Part shown: positions 8,124-16,935 of the stretch, piece by piece
How positions within the stretch are numbered: the first letter of the stretch is position 1
How the letters are laid out: every line of letters starts with the position of its first letter
Notes under the pieces: model-generated
Database searches by the model: none
Seen by the model: the letters and a program-made list of their open reading frames with translations, nothing else
Told to the model about the DNA's origin: nothing
NCBI RefSeq assembly: GCF_002104475.1
Contig: NZ_NBOF01000001.1
Location: 868,001 to 932,000, forward strand
Reading direction: 5' to 3'
Source of the DNA: Cognaticolwellia mytili
GTDB taxonomy: Bacteria; Pseudomonadota; Gammaproteobacteria; Enterobacterales; Alteromonadaceae
Length of the DNA: 64,000 bases
Program-made: the position numbers and the translations under genes

Positions 8124-9454
8124 GACTCAACTCCATTATTGCTAGCCGTTTGCGATGATTTTTCTTGGTCCGCATTTAGTGGCTTACGTGATTCACCTTG
8201 CTTGCCATTTTTGCGGGCTTTATTTTCGCCTTTTTTTGTCCCCTTCTTAGAGCCCTTTTGACCCGAGGCTTGCATGTTTACCGATTTACCGTCCATGCTG
8301 CTAATACTAACAATGGTGCCTGATGTCACTTGCCCTAACGGTGTCAAAACTAATAACTGTTGTGCTTCTAAGCCATCTTGTATTACCGCTACATCATCAT
8401 TTTGCCAAGCAATGGTAATATTTTTCCGCTTAAGTATATTGCCTTCTACAACATAGACATAACTGCCCTGATAAATGGCTTTATTAGGAATAGTTAATAC
8501 TTTTTCAATGACTTTACCCTTGATTTCAGCGCTAACATATTGGCCAATTTTAAGTGGTAACCCACCATTTTCATTTTTGCCGTAGGGATCATCAATTTGT
8601 GCGACAACAAATAACTGTTGTGAGTCTTGATCAAATGCACCTTCAGTACGAACAACTTTGCCATACCAACTTTGACGTACCGATAAATCTGAGTGAATGG
8701 TAACCGCTGGTTGCTGATTAACACTTTCATCTTGAAAACGACTATTTTCAGGTAATACCATGTAAGGTAAATCTTTGTTTTTCAGCGGCAAACGAATTTC
8801 GACATAATCAACCGCATAAATTTCAGCCAGCTCGGTACCAACACTAACCACTTGACCAACATCAACTGATTTACTTAATATTCGCCCGGTATATGGCGCA
8901 ACAATATTACTGCGCTCTAGTGCTAATTCAGCTTTTGCTAAACCCGCCTCAGCTGAATAAACTATTGCTTGTGCCGCTAAAAGCTGAGGTTTACGTAAAA
9001 CTAGATCTGGTGCATCTTCACTGTTACCCAAGCGTTGCCAGTCTTGCTTTGCTTGTTCTACGCGCGCTTGCTCTTCACTTAAGCTTTGCTTGGCACTAAA
9101 TAAACTTGCTTGAGAAATTTTTACTTCTGCTAGCAAGTCACGTTGATCTAATTGTACTAGCACATCGCCCTGTTCAAAAAAGCCACCTTCACGAAACTTC
9201 GGACTAATTTTGATAATTTGCCCTGAAACCTGTGGCAACAATATACTTTGCGTGCGAGGTTTAATCGTACCGTAGCTACTAATGGTGACAGCAAGATCCG
9301 CACGAGTAAGCTTTTGTACTTGCACATTCAATTGTGGTGCAGTGCTTGGACGCCCACGTTTTGTTGATGGCGGATTACTACTAACAATATAAGCCGCAAA
9401 TACCAGTGAAGATAAAACAATAACAGGAAGAATTTTTTTTATTTTAGGTGACAT
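8120..9454 (-). CDS. RND efflux pump periplasmic adaptor subunit (MFP/HlyD-like)
   Basis: This 444-residue protein has an N-terminal membrane anchor (about residues 9-26), a lipoyl half-motif (about 65-110), an alpha-helical hairpin rich in Ala/Gln/Glu (about 115-180), the second lipoyl half with VAPYTGRILSKSVDVGQVV, a beta-barrel and a membrane-proximal domain. It bridges the inner-membrane permease and the outer-membrane channel. An unusual Gly/Lys-rich tail of about 45 residues (roughly 395-444, with GSKKGTKKG and KARKNGKQG) extends past the usual end of the fold. It overlaps the permease by four bases and shares its first base with the stop codon of the channel gene. No divergent or adjacent regulator is visible. 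Confidence 0.92.
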   Translation of the reverse strand: MSPKIKKILPVIVLSSLVFAAYIVSSNPPSTKRGRPSTAPQLNVQVQKLTRADLAVTISSYGTIKPRTQSILLPQVSGQIIKISPKFREGGFFEQGDVLVQLDQRDLLAEVKISQASLFSAKQSLSEEQARVEQAKQDWQRLGNSEDAPDLVLRKPQLLAAQAIVYSAEAGLAKAELALERSNIVAPYTGRILSKSVDVGQVVSVGTELAEIYAVDYVEIRLPLKNKDLPYMVLPENSRFQDESVNQQPAVTIHSDLSVRQSWYGKVVRTEGAFDQDSQQLFVVAQIDDPYGKNENGGLPLKIGQYVSAEIKGKVIEKVLTIPNKAIYQGSYVYVVEGNILKRKNITIAWQNDDVAVIQDGLEAQQLLVLTPLGQVTSGTIVSISSMDGKSVNMQASGQKGSKKGTKKGENKARKNGKQGESRKPLNADQEKSSQTASNNGVES

Positions 9455-10920
9455 TACTTTTCCAAACTTGTGCGGTTAGTTGACGATACAGACGCTATGC
9501 TTTCTGGTTGGCTTACGGGGCTAAGATAGTCACCACCTAAAGCGCTATAAATTTCAATACGATTTTGTAATAACTGATTAGTGAGTTGGATCACGGTAGT
9601 TTGCGCATCAAAAGAACGACGCTGTGATTCCAATACCGTGGTGTAGGTTACTAAGCCGCGTAAATACTGATCAAATGACAGTTTTTCTGCCGCCAATGCA
9701 TTTTCTTGCGCTTTACCATAGTAAGCATAACGCTTGGTTAATGACTCTCGTGCACTAATACTATTTTCAACATCGGCAAAAGCTTGATAAACCTGTTGTA
9801 AGTATTGCTGCTCTTTTTGTTGAACAGTTAATTTGGCTTGCTGCTCTAATGATTCCAAGCGCCCCGCGTTAAACAATGGCGTAGTGATGTTGCCTATTAA
9901 CGACCAAGCAAGTGAGCCACCGTCAAGTAAGTCACTTAGCTCTGTGCCATTGTCGCTAACACTTGCATTCAGGTTAAAACTTGGGAAACGTTGTTTATGT
10001 GCAACCGCCAAACCAGCATCTAATGCCATTAATTCAAACCAACTTGCTTGAATATCGCTACGGCGCGCTAGCAACTGAGCCGGTATACCTAATTCAATAT
10101 CGCTATCAATAAAAGGTAGGTTTTGCTTTGCTGCTTTCTGCGCATAAGGGTAATCACCTAATAACAGTTCTAAAGCCCGGCTTTGCAGTTTTACCGTTTG
10201 CTCTTGCTGAGCAACTCTAGCAAGCTCCTGATTTACATTATTTTTAGTTAAATAAACATCTAGAGCATCGTTCAAACCTAATTGATAAGATGATTGGATC
10301 ATTGCAAGGTTGCGCTGTAAGTTTTCGGCACGTTCTTGATACAGCATAAGCAGTTGTTGTGCTTGCGTTAAATCAAACCAAGCTTTGCTAATATTGGTAA
10401 CTAGGGTCAAAGTGCTTTGTTGATAAGTAGCTTGTGCCGCAGCATAGTTTAAACGGCTTTGATTTTGCTCATCAGACAGTTTGCCCCACAAGTCAATTTC
10501 ATAACGTAAATCGACGCTAATGTCGGCATCAGTTTGATAATTTACCGTACTAGCGGATACCTGCTTACGTCTTGAATTACCAATTGCCAGTGACAATTCA
10601 GGAAAGTCAGTTGCTTCACTAACTTGCAAACGCTCTTTAGCAATTTCAAGGTTGATACTGTCAGCACGTAATTGATAATTATGTGATAAAGCGTATGCAA
10701 TCATTTGTTCGAGCGCGGGGTCATTAAAACTTTTTAACCAGCCATCTACCACAGTATTTTGCTGACTATTTTTTGTTTGCTCTGTTTGCCAAACATCTGG
10801 GCTATTCTGCGCTATGTTTACGCTAGGATTTTTTGACGACAAACCACTGGGCGCTCTACATGCACTGAGGACTGCGGTTAGTACAGCCATAGCAATAGCA
10901 CTTCTATTTACTCTTAACAT
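9454..10920 (-). CDS. RND pump outer-membrane channel lipoprotein (TolC/NodT family)
   Basis: This 488-residue protein carries a lipoprotein signal: hydrophobic leader and lipobox LSAC with the lipidated Cys at residue 21. The two OEP repeats follow, with long amphipathic helices and a conserved LGIPAQLLARRSDIQASWFEL segment of NodT-type efflux lipoproteins near the middle. It is the first gene of the channel-adaptor-permease operon, whose promoter should lie in the 235-bp gap upstream (10921-11155). Gene order (channel first) differs from acrAB-tolC but is common in marine Gammaproteobacteria. The set is complete, with all three parts intact. Confidence 0.92.
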   Translation of the reverse strand: MLRVNRSAIAMAVLTAVLSACRAPSGLSSKNPSVNIAQNSPDVWQTEQTKNSQQNTVVDGWLKSFNDPALEQMIAYALSHNYQLRADSINLEIAKERLQVSEATDFPELSLAIGNSRRKQVSASTVNYQTDADISVDLRYEIDLWGKLSDEQNQSRLNYAAAQATYQQSTLTLVTNISKAWFDLTQAQQLLMLYQERAENLQRNLAMIQSSYQLGLNDALDVYLTKNNVNQELARVAQQEQTVKLQSRALELLLGDYPYAQKAAKQNLPFIDSDIELGIPAQLLARRSDIQASWFELMALDAGLAVAHKQRFPSFNLNASVSDNGTELSDLLDGGSLAWSLIGNITTPLFNAGRLESLEQQAKLTVQQKEQQYLQQVYQAFADVENSISARESLTKRYAYYGKAQENALAAEKLSFDQYLRGLVTYTTVLESQRRSFDAQTTVIQLTNQLLQNRIEIYSALGGDYLSPVSQPESIASVSSTNRTSLEK

Positions 10921-11155
10921 GCTGATTTTTCCTTGGCTAAGCGTTTTACCTTGCCCAATTGCTTTTTTCGTTTGTTATTATTACAACGAATGTTCAAATT
11001 TATACTCACTACACCACTACATCTCTGTTAACTATAATATTGTTCGCTATTAAGGCAAACAACGTTCTTTACACTGCTTTACATTGTTTTTGATTTACTG
11101 CGGTGAATGGTTATTTTTTTACGATTAATAACAATTTCATTAACAAGAACAGCGA

Positions 11156-14100
11156 CTAATGAAAGTTTCTTGATTTACAGTCGAGTCCATTAATGCGATC
11201 AGTGAGATCGAGCAAACGACCAGCAATAATGTGAATAACATCACCTTCTCGCTCAAGAATACCCGTCACTTTTAATATTTTAGCGGTTAAAAAAGCAGTT
11301 TTTTGTGCATTCGCTGTCGCTTGCCATACCACGACATTACAATTCCCCGTATGATCTTCTAAAGTCACAAAGGTCACACCTGATGCTGTACCAGGACTTT
11401 GGCGGCCAGTAACTAAACCAATAACAGATACCACGGTTTGTCCGGCAATATTGACTAAGTCATGTGCTAAAGTATAACGGCCAATATAGGCTTGTTGCCC
11501 ACTATCAGCTAATAGCAAAGCAATGGGGTGCTGGGTTACGCTCACGCCAGTACTAGCATAGTCTTCAATTAAGTTATCCATTGCGCTAGGTGTAAAGCTA
11601 AACTCACTTTGTGCTGGCTGCTGTATTACGTTCTCGTTGGCAGCTTGCCACAAAGGTAAACTGTGCTCTGAATCCATTAGTTGCCAACGCGCTTGATAAC
11701 GATTATCGGCTAATGATTGTAAAGCATTCGCGCTAGCAAGTAGGTTGACATCATCACGCCTTAAGGCTTTTTTCATTAATGTAGCAAAGTCTTGGTAGCC
11801 CTGCTTCGGCCTTTGCGCAAGCAATTGCTGGGCACTTTTATCGGACAAACCTTTAACCATGTTCAAGCCTAACTGAATGGTGTAACTATTAGACTTTTTC
11901 TCGTAACGCATTTGATGCTCTAACGATGATTGATTAATGTCGATTTCATTAATGGTAATACCATGTCGTTGTGCGTCTTGTATTAATTGTGATCGGGAAT
12001 AAAAACCCATCGGGTAGCTATTAAGCAACCCATTATAAAAAGCAGCAGGATAATAGTATTTTAGCCAAGCAGACACATAAGCTAGCACAGCAAAGCTAGC
12101 AGAATGAGATTCAGGAAAGCCATACTCACCAAAACCACAAATTTGCTGATAAATACGTTCTGCAAAACTCTCTTGGTAACCTCTGGCTTTCATTCCTGAT
12201 ATTAACTTGTTACGAAACTGGCTTAATTCGCCATTACGTTGCCATTTCGCCATTGCTCGGCGTAACTGATCTGCTTCACCACCGCTAAAACCTGCAGCAA
12301 CCATGGCAATTTTGATCACTTGTTCTTGGAATATCGGCACACCAAGTGTTCGACTCAACACACTTTTAATCGCCTCAGATGGATATTCCACGGGCTCAAG
12401 CCCTGCTCGACGGCGTAAATACGGGTGTACCATATCACCTTGGATCGGCCCAGGTCTTACAATGGCAATTTGCACCACTAAGTCGTAGTAACATTCGGGT
12501 TTAAGCCGAGGCAACATACTCATTTGCGCGCGTGACTCTATTTGAAATACGCCGACGGTATCTGCTTGCTGTAACATTTTATAAACTTGTGGATCTTTAG
12601 GTAAACGGGTGATGTCAGCAATAGTTAGCTGTTGTTGATAATGTTGTTTAATATAGCTAAACGCACGACGAATTGCCGTTAACATGCCCAAAGCTAGCAC
12701 ATCAACCTTTAATAAACCTAAGGTTTCTAAGTCACTTTTATCCCATTGAATAACCGTACGTTCGGCCATGGCGGAATTTTCTACTGGTACAAGCTCATAT
12801 AACGGACCTGATGAAATAATAAAACCACCAACATGTTGCGATAAGTGTCGTGGAAAACCAATGATTTCATCAACAAGTTGAATAAATAACTGTGCTTGAT
12901 AACTACCTTTGTTTAAGCCCAATTCATACACTTGTTCTCGCCAGCTAACTTTACTTTGGCGACGATTAATATTTTTGATGAAAAAACTCAGTTGTGTCTC
13001 ATTAAAACCGAAAGCTTTGCCAACCTCTCGAATGGCGCTTTTTAATCGATAAGTGATCACAGTTGCTGCTAACGCTGCATGCTCACGACCATATTTTTGA
13101 TAAATATATTGAAAGATTTCTTCTCGGCGTTGGTGTTCAAAATCAACATCAATATCTGGTGGTTCGTTTCTTTCTTTTGAAATAAAACGCTCAAACAATA
13201 CCGATATTTGCCTAGGGTCAACTGAGGTGATTTCTAAGCAATAACAGACAATAGAATTAGCAGCTGAGCCTCGCCCTTGATACAGTATTTTTTTCGATTT
13301 TGCGTACTGAACTATGTCGTAGATGGTGAGGAAAAAGTACTCGTAGCCTTGTTCTTCAATAAGCACTAGCTCTTTATCGATAATTGCTTGAATATTACTC
13401 GCTATTCCATCACGAAAACGTAACGCGATACCTTTTATTACTAGTTCTTTTAAATATTCAATGGCAGAAAAACCTTTAGCAACAAGCTCTTTAGGGTATT
13501 CATATCGTAAACTCGATAAACAGAACTGACATTGGTTCGCTAGTTCAATACTGGCAACAATATAATCATTCGGGTAAATTTTTAGTATTTTTTTTATCGG
13601 TCTGAGAGACTTTTCAGCGTTTCTCTCAAGTAAAACGCCCATGTCTTTGAGCATTTTCCCATGTCGTATTGTGGTTAATATATCTTGCAGTTTTTGCCGC
13701 TGAGCAACGTGCATTAACACCCCACCACAGGCAACTATATTCAGCTGAAATTGCTTGGCCAAACGTTGGCAGTGTTGTTTGAAAATAACTTCATTGCTAT
13801 GTAGAAAACGTGTGTATGCTAATGACAATCGGGCTCGATGGTAGCGTAATAATATCGTAATATCTTGCTGATCTTTTTCCAATTCACCGCTAGGTAGCCA
13901 AAGTACAAAACAGTGTTTAATAGAGTGTAAATCCCAGTAAGTAAATTGATAATGACCTTTTTCACATCGCCTTCTTGCATTGGTGATAACACGGCATAAC
14001 TCAGCATAACCCTGTCGGTTTGGTGCTAGTAATATCAGTTTTAGTCCATCTTCTAACTGAAAACTTGCACCAACAATCAGTTTAATGGCTAATTTTTTAT

Positions 14101-14266
14101 CTTTTATTTCACGGTAGGCTCGCACTACCCCAGCTACTGAGCATTCATCGGTAATGGCAAGTGCACTATAACCAAGTTTATCGGCTTGCAGAATAAGCTC
14201 TTCTGGATGAGAAGCCCCTTGTAGAAAAGAGAAATTAGATTGGCAATAAAGCTCTGCGTAACTCAT
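11156..14266 (-). CDS. dnaE2: Error-prone DNA polymerase DnaE2 (ImuC)
   Basis: This 1036-residue C-family polymerase starts with a PHP domain (YCQSNFSFLQGASHPEELI), has the catalytic aspartates in PPDIDVDFE (Asp371, Asp373, Asp375), the AMAKWQRNGEL and FPESHSASFA segments typical of DnaE2, a helix-hairpin-helix region and a C-terminal OB fold. It is shorter than replicative DnaE (about 1160 residues), as expected for the mutasome polymerase. It forms a cassette with imuB and imuA upstream (57 bp after imuB). With ImuA and ImuB it carries out SOS-induced translesion synthesis and mutagenesis. Family knowledge (Caulobacter, Mycobacterium, Pseudomonas) supports the role; the LexA box upstream of imuA supports induction by damage. 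Confidence 0.95.
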   Translation of the reverse strand: MSYAELYCQSNFSFLQGASHPEELILQADKLGYSALAITDECSVAGVVRAYREIKDKKLAIKLIVGASFQLEDGLKLILLAPNRQGYAELCRVITNARRRCEKGHYQFTYWDLHSIKHCFVLWLPSGELEKDQQDITILLRYHRARLSLAYTRFLHSNEVIFKQHCQRLAKQFQLNIVACGGVLMHVAQRQKLQDILTTIRHGKMLKDMGVLLERNAEKSLRPIKKILKIYPNDYIVASIELANQCQFCLSSLRYEYPKELVAKGFSAIEYLKELVIKGIALRFRDGIASNIQAIIDKELVLIEEQGYEYFFLTIYDIVQYAKSKKILYQGRGSAANSIVCYCLEITSVDPRQISVLFERFISKERNEPPDIDVDFEHQRREEIFQYIYQKYGREHAALAATVITYRLKSAIREVGKAFGFNETQLSFFIKNINRRQSKVSWREQVYELGLNKGSYQAQLFIQLVDEIIGFPRHLSQHVGGFIISSGPLYELVPVENSAMAERTVIQWDKSDLETLGLLKVDVLALGMLTAIRRAFSYIKQHYQQQLTIADITRLPKDPQVYKMLQQADTVGVFQIESRAQMSMLPRLKPECYYDLVVQIAIVRPGPIQGDMVHPYLRRRAGLEPVEYPSEAIKSVLSRTLGVPIFQEQVIKIAMVAAGFSGGEADQLRRAMAKWQRNGELSQFRNKLISGMKARGYQESFAERIYQQICGFGEYGFPESHSASFAVLAYVSAWLKYYYPAAFYNGLLNSYPMGFYSRSQLIQDAQRHGITINEIDINQSSLEHQMRYEKKSNSYTIQLGLNMVKGLSDKSAQQLLAQRPKQGYQDFATLMKKALRRDDVNLLASANALQSLADNRYQARWQLMDSEHSLPLWQAANENVIQQPAQSEFSFTPSAMDNLIEDYASTGVSVTQHPIALLLADSGQQAYIGRYTLAHDLVNIAGQTVVSVIGLVTGRQSPGTASGVTFVTLEDHTGNCNVVVWQATANAQKTAFLTAKILKVTGILEREGDVIHIIAGRLLDLTDRINGLDCKSRNFH

Positions 14267-14323
14267 TAAAGGCGACGCACAACTAATATATGACGAACTG
14301 TTAGGGGGTTGCAGATTATTATT

Positions 14324-15922
14324 TTATGAAAAGTAGCCATGAATGTACCATTGATTGTTTAACTCTCTATATACCCAACAGCATTGTCCTTGGGTATTTT
14401 TCGCCACAAAGTAGTCACGTTGGTAACCATGTTCAGCAATCGGCTCATTGCCATCCGTCGCTTCGCCATTAAAACTTTGTATTGTTGCTTTATCTTTTGA
14501 TTGCTCCCACCAAGCAGTAGATATACGTTCAGGACCATGTAAAACACGAATATTGGATAGTAATAGTTCAGGCTCAGCTAAAATAAAGCTCGGTCTTAGT
14601 AGTTGTTTATCAACAGAGTAAGTAGCACTGCTATCAGTATGACGCGCATCAATTTTCTTGCTGATAGTTTTCCCAGTGTTATTGTTATTTCTATCAACTT
14701 TGTTTGTCGAACAATTAATAAAAGGTCGATAACATGATGCTAACTCCGCTCTATGATCATTACCTTGCTGCAAACGCAACACTTTTTCATTGCCTAACTT
14801 ATTGGCCAATAACGAGGCGAGTTGTGCAAATGATAACTGCCCTCTTTTACCTAAAAAAATATCATTGATCTCGCCAGTATTTGACTGAAAATGCTGAACA
14901 AGTAAGTTCACTTTAGTGATAGGGGCAAGTAATTTGATACTGCTGAGCTTTAAGCTTACTAACTTCAACCATTGAGCCGACAAATACTCTCCTGTAGCAC
15001 TGTTAATCACTAATGACTGCTGTAAGACATGACTGATCCCGTCAATACGATGATATAAGTGGAATTCAAGTTGTAGGCAAACGTAATCGCGACGCAGTAA
15101 AAATACTTCTAATAATGCCAACAGTTGCTTAATAGGTTGGAGCAAAAGATCAAGGTTAATCATTTCGTATAGCAATTCAACACTATGCTCAAACAGATGT
15201 TTCGGCTGATAAAATTGTAATGATTTATCCGTTTGCCCTTTTAACTGAGCTAAATACTCCATAGTGGTACTGTCTAAGCGCTTAGTTAATTCTTTTACCG
15301 GTAATGCCTGCAACTGCGCTAATGTTTTAATCCCTAAACGCGCAAGGCTATTTTTCGCTTTATCGGTAATAAATAGCTGTTCAATGCTTAAACAAGCACT
15401 TTTCTTGCTCATAATATTTTGATCTGTGGTGATCAAATTAACACCTGCACAAGCAAGTAATTGCGCTGACATAACGCTATAGTCACAGGCAAGGTTCGTC
15501 TTAAGGTTAAAAGATGAAAGTACGGTATTTATTGTTTTAATATATGCAGTTAAGTGCTGATAAAGCTGCAACATATCGCCCACTTTAAGCGCTAAACCAT
15601 GGGGTGGAAATAGCGCTATGCTAGCGGTAACGCTGTAAAGCTGCTCTGCCAGTGTCAGCAAATAAGCCTCTTCTTCTGCCATTTGATATGGCACAACACA
15701 AAGCTCATGAGTCAGAGATACCGCCATGCCTAGTCCCATGCCCTGTTGAATCCCTTTTGCCCTCGCGCTTTCATTCAACTGAACAATACAATTTTTTTTA
15801 CTATCGACAATAACAATAGCTTGGTCATTGCTGTAATTTCTTTCTGTTACTGTCGATACAGGCGTATCACCCTGCAAGCAATCAAGCTGTAAAGACGGAA
15901 AATCAATATATAACCAAAGCAT
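14324..15922 (-). CDS. imuB: ImuB, Y-family polymerase-like mutasome scaffold
   Basis: This 532-residue DinB/UmuC-like protein begins MLWLYIDFPSLQLD. It has the Y-family fold up to about residue 350 but lacks the canonical catalytic acidic pattern of active polymerases (no DMDxFFA block), as is known for ImuB, which acts as a hub rather than a polymerase. The C-terminus shows the ImuB hallmarks GPERISTAWWEQ, then RDYFVA, and a final WYIHGYF. A candidate sliding-clamp-binding stretch, GQLSFAQLASLL, lies near residue 360; this is inference. It sits between imuA (40 bp upstream) and dnaE2 in one minus-strand operon. Confidence 0.9.
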   Translation of the reverse strand: MLWLYIDFPSLQLDCLQGDTPVSTVTERNYSNDQAIVIVDSKKNCIVQLNESARAKGIQQGMGLGMAVSLTHELCVVPYQMAEEEAYLLTLAEQLYSVTASIALFPPHGLALKVGDMLQLYQHLTAYIKTINTVLSSFNLKTNLACDYSVMSAQLLACAGVNLITTDQNIMSKKSACLSIEQLFITDKAKNSLARLGIKTLAQLQALPVKELTKRLDSTTMEYLAQLKGQTDKSLQFYQPKHLFEHSVELLYEMINLDLLLQPIKQLLALLEVFLLRRDYVCLQLEFHLYHRIDGISHVLQQSLVINSATGEYLSAQWLKLVSLKLSSIKLLAPITKVNLLVQHFQSNTGEINDIFLGKRGQLSFAQLASLLANKLGNEKVLRLQQGNDHRAELASCYRPFINCSTNKVDRNNNNTGKTISKKIDARHTDSSATYSVDKQLLRPSFILAEPELLLSNIRVLHGPERISTAWWEQSKDKATIQSFNGEATDGNEPIAEHGYQRDYFVAKNTQGQCCWVYRELNNQWYIHGYFS

Positions 15923-15962
15923 CAGTAAAACTTAATCATAAAACAAGATAAGCCAAGCAGTA

Positions 15963-16730
15963 CTAGTTAGCGCTAATACGCTGAGTATTTGTCGTTTTAG
16001 CTACATGTTTAAACCGCTGTCGACTAGATAGTGGCACTACAACATTGCTTATAACCCCATCACTAGTACTATCGGTAGCGCTTGTTAAACTTGGCCATTG
16101 CTTGTGCATGTTGACAACAAAAGGCTTACAAGGCCAACCACCTAGCTGCTTTTTAACTTTTACTTTTATACCTGTTGGTCGTGCCTCTAGTGCTACAGAT
16201 AATGAAACAGGTAAGGCTAAATCAACACTATGTGGAGAGCGGAAAATTATTTGTACTGCACTACCTGTTACTGCAGCCTGTTTTAAACGTTTAACCTGAT
16301 GCACTGCTAATAGTTGTTGCCACAACAATACAGCGAAACAACAGCCACTTTTTAAGCATTGCTCTGCTGCCCATAATGACTCTTCAGGTTTTTGTGATGA
16401 AATAATCAACAAGTTATCAAGTGGAATAGATGCTTGTAATAACATTAAGGCATTTACTTGTGCTGGTGGCGCAATAAAAACAATTTGTCGGCTTTGCTGC
16501 TGTTGCGCTAAATCTGCATGTAGCAAGTTAAGTAAATAAGGCAGAAATAGCCTTAGCTCACCAATACCATTAATGGTTTGTACTTCTATAACACCCTGGC
16601 GAGGTAGGCCACCATTGAGGTGCTGGTTTAATTCTTGGTAACCACTATCAATTGTTTCAACAACATTTTTAACTTGGTCAGCTGACCAAATCTTGCCTTG
16701 GTGATGCAATTGTTTAAGCATTTTATTCAT
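15963..16730 (-). CDS. imuA: ImuA, RecA/SulA-like mutasome protein
   Basis: This protein of about 255 residues has the RecA-like core of ImuA (HLNGGLPRQGVIEVQTING, then the IVFIAPPAQ strand and CFAVLLWQQL). ImuA interacts with RecA and ImuB and is needed for damage-induced mutagenesis. Start choice is uncertain: an in-frame GTG at 16739 lies only 4 bases after a GAGG ribosome-binding site, while the ATG at 16730 lies 13 bases after it; I chose ATG. It is the first gene of imuA-imuB-dnaE2. The promoter and LexA box lie directly upstream. Confidence 0.88.
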   Translation of the reverse strand: MNKMLKQLHHQGKIWSADQVKNVVETIDSGYQELNQHLNGGLPRQGVIEVQTINGIGELRLFLPYLLNLLHADLAQQQQSRQIVFIAPPAQVNALMLLQASIPLDNLLIISSQKPEESLWAAEQCLKSGCCFAVLLWQQLLAVHQVKRLKQAAVTGSAVQIIFRSPHSVDLALPVSLSVALEARPTGIKVKVKKQLGGWPCKPFVVNMHKQWPSLTSATDSTSDGVISNVVVPLSSRQRFKHVAKTTNTQRISAN

Positions 16731-16738
16731 AATAGTCA

Positions 16739-16784
16739 CACAACCTCACTATACTGTACTTTTATACAGTATAGTGAGGTTGTG
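16739..16784 (-). promoter_or_regulatory. LexA box inside a perfect 20-bp inverted repeat
   Basis: The core 16752-16771 reads TACTGTACTTTTATACAGTA, matching the CTGT-N8-ACAG LexA consensus exactly. The symmetry extends far beyond it: arm 16739-16758 and arm 16765-16784 are perfect 20-base reverse complements around a 6-base spacer. LexA needs only about 16-20 bp, so the outer 12 bases of each arm are extra. The box overlaps the -10 element of the imuA promoter, so LexA binding would block transcription. Confidence 0.92.
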
Positions 16785-16796
16785 AAAAATTAACAA
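16768..16796 (-). promoter_or_regulatory. Sigma-70 promoter of imuA-imuB-dnaE2
   Basis: On the minus strand a TTGTTA -35 (16796-16791) is followed after exactly 17 bases by a TATACT -10 (16773-16768). The -10 lies within the LexA palindrome. Predicted start of transcription is near 16761. Confidence 0.6.
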
Positions 16797-16883
16797 TGTA
16801 ACAACACATAAAACTTAGTGATATAGGCATTATATTGATTAGAATTTAACTAGTTGATTGATAAAATTAATATTTTAGATAAT

Positions 16884-16906
16884 AAAAAAGCAGGCTAACT
16901 GCCTGC
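16884..16906 (-). terminator. Rho-independent terminator of aroG
   Basis: On the minus strand a GCAGGC/GCCTGC stem (16906-16901 with 16895-16890, 5-base loop) is followed by TTTTTTATT, 30 bases after the aroG stop codon. Confidence 0.88.
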
Positions 16907-16935
16907 TTTATCTTTTTATATTTCCACTTCAACGG

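Noticed and set aside
8893-9099. Plus-strand ORF inside the adaptor gene
   Set aside because: Antisense shadow of a well-supported gene; no start signals and no domain pattern.
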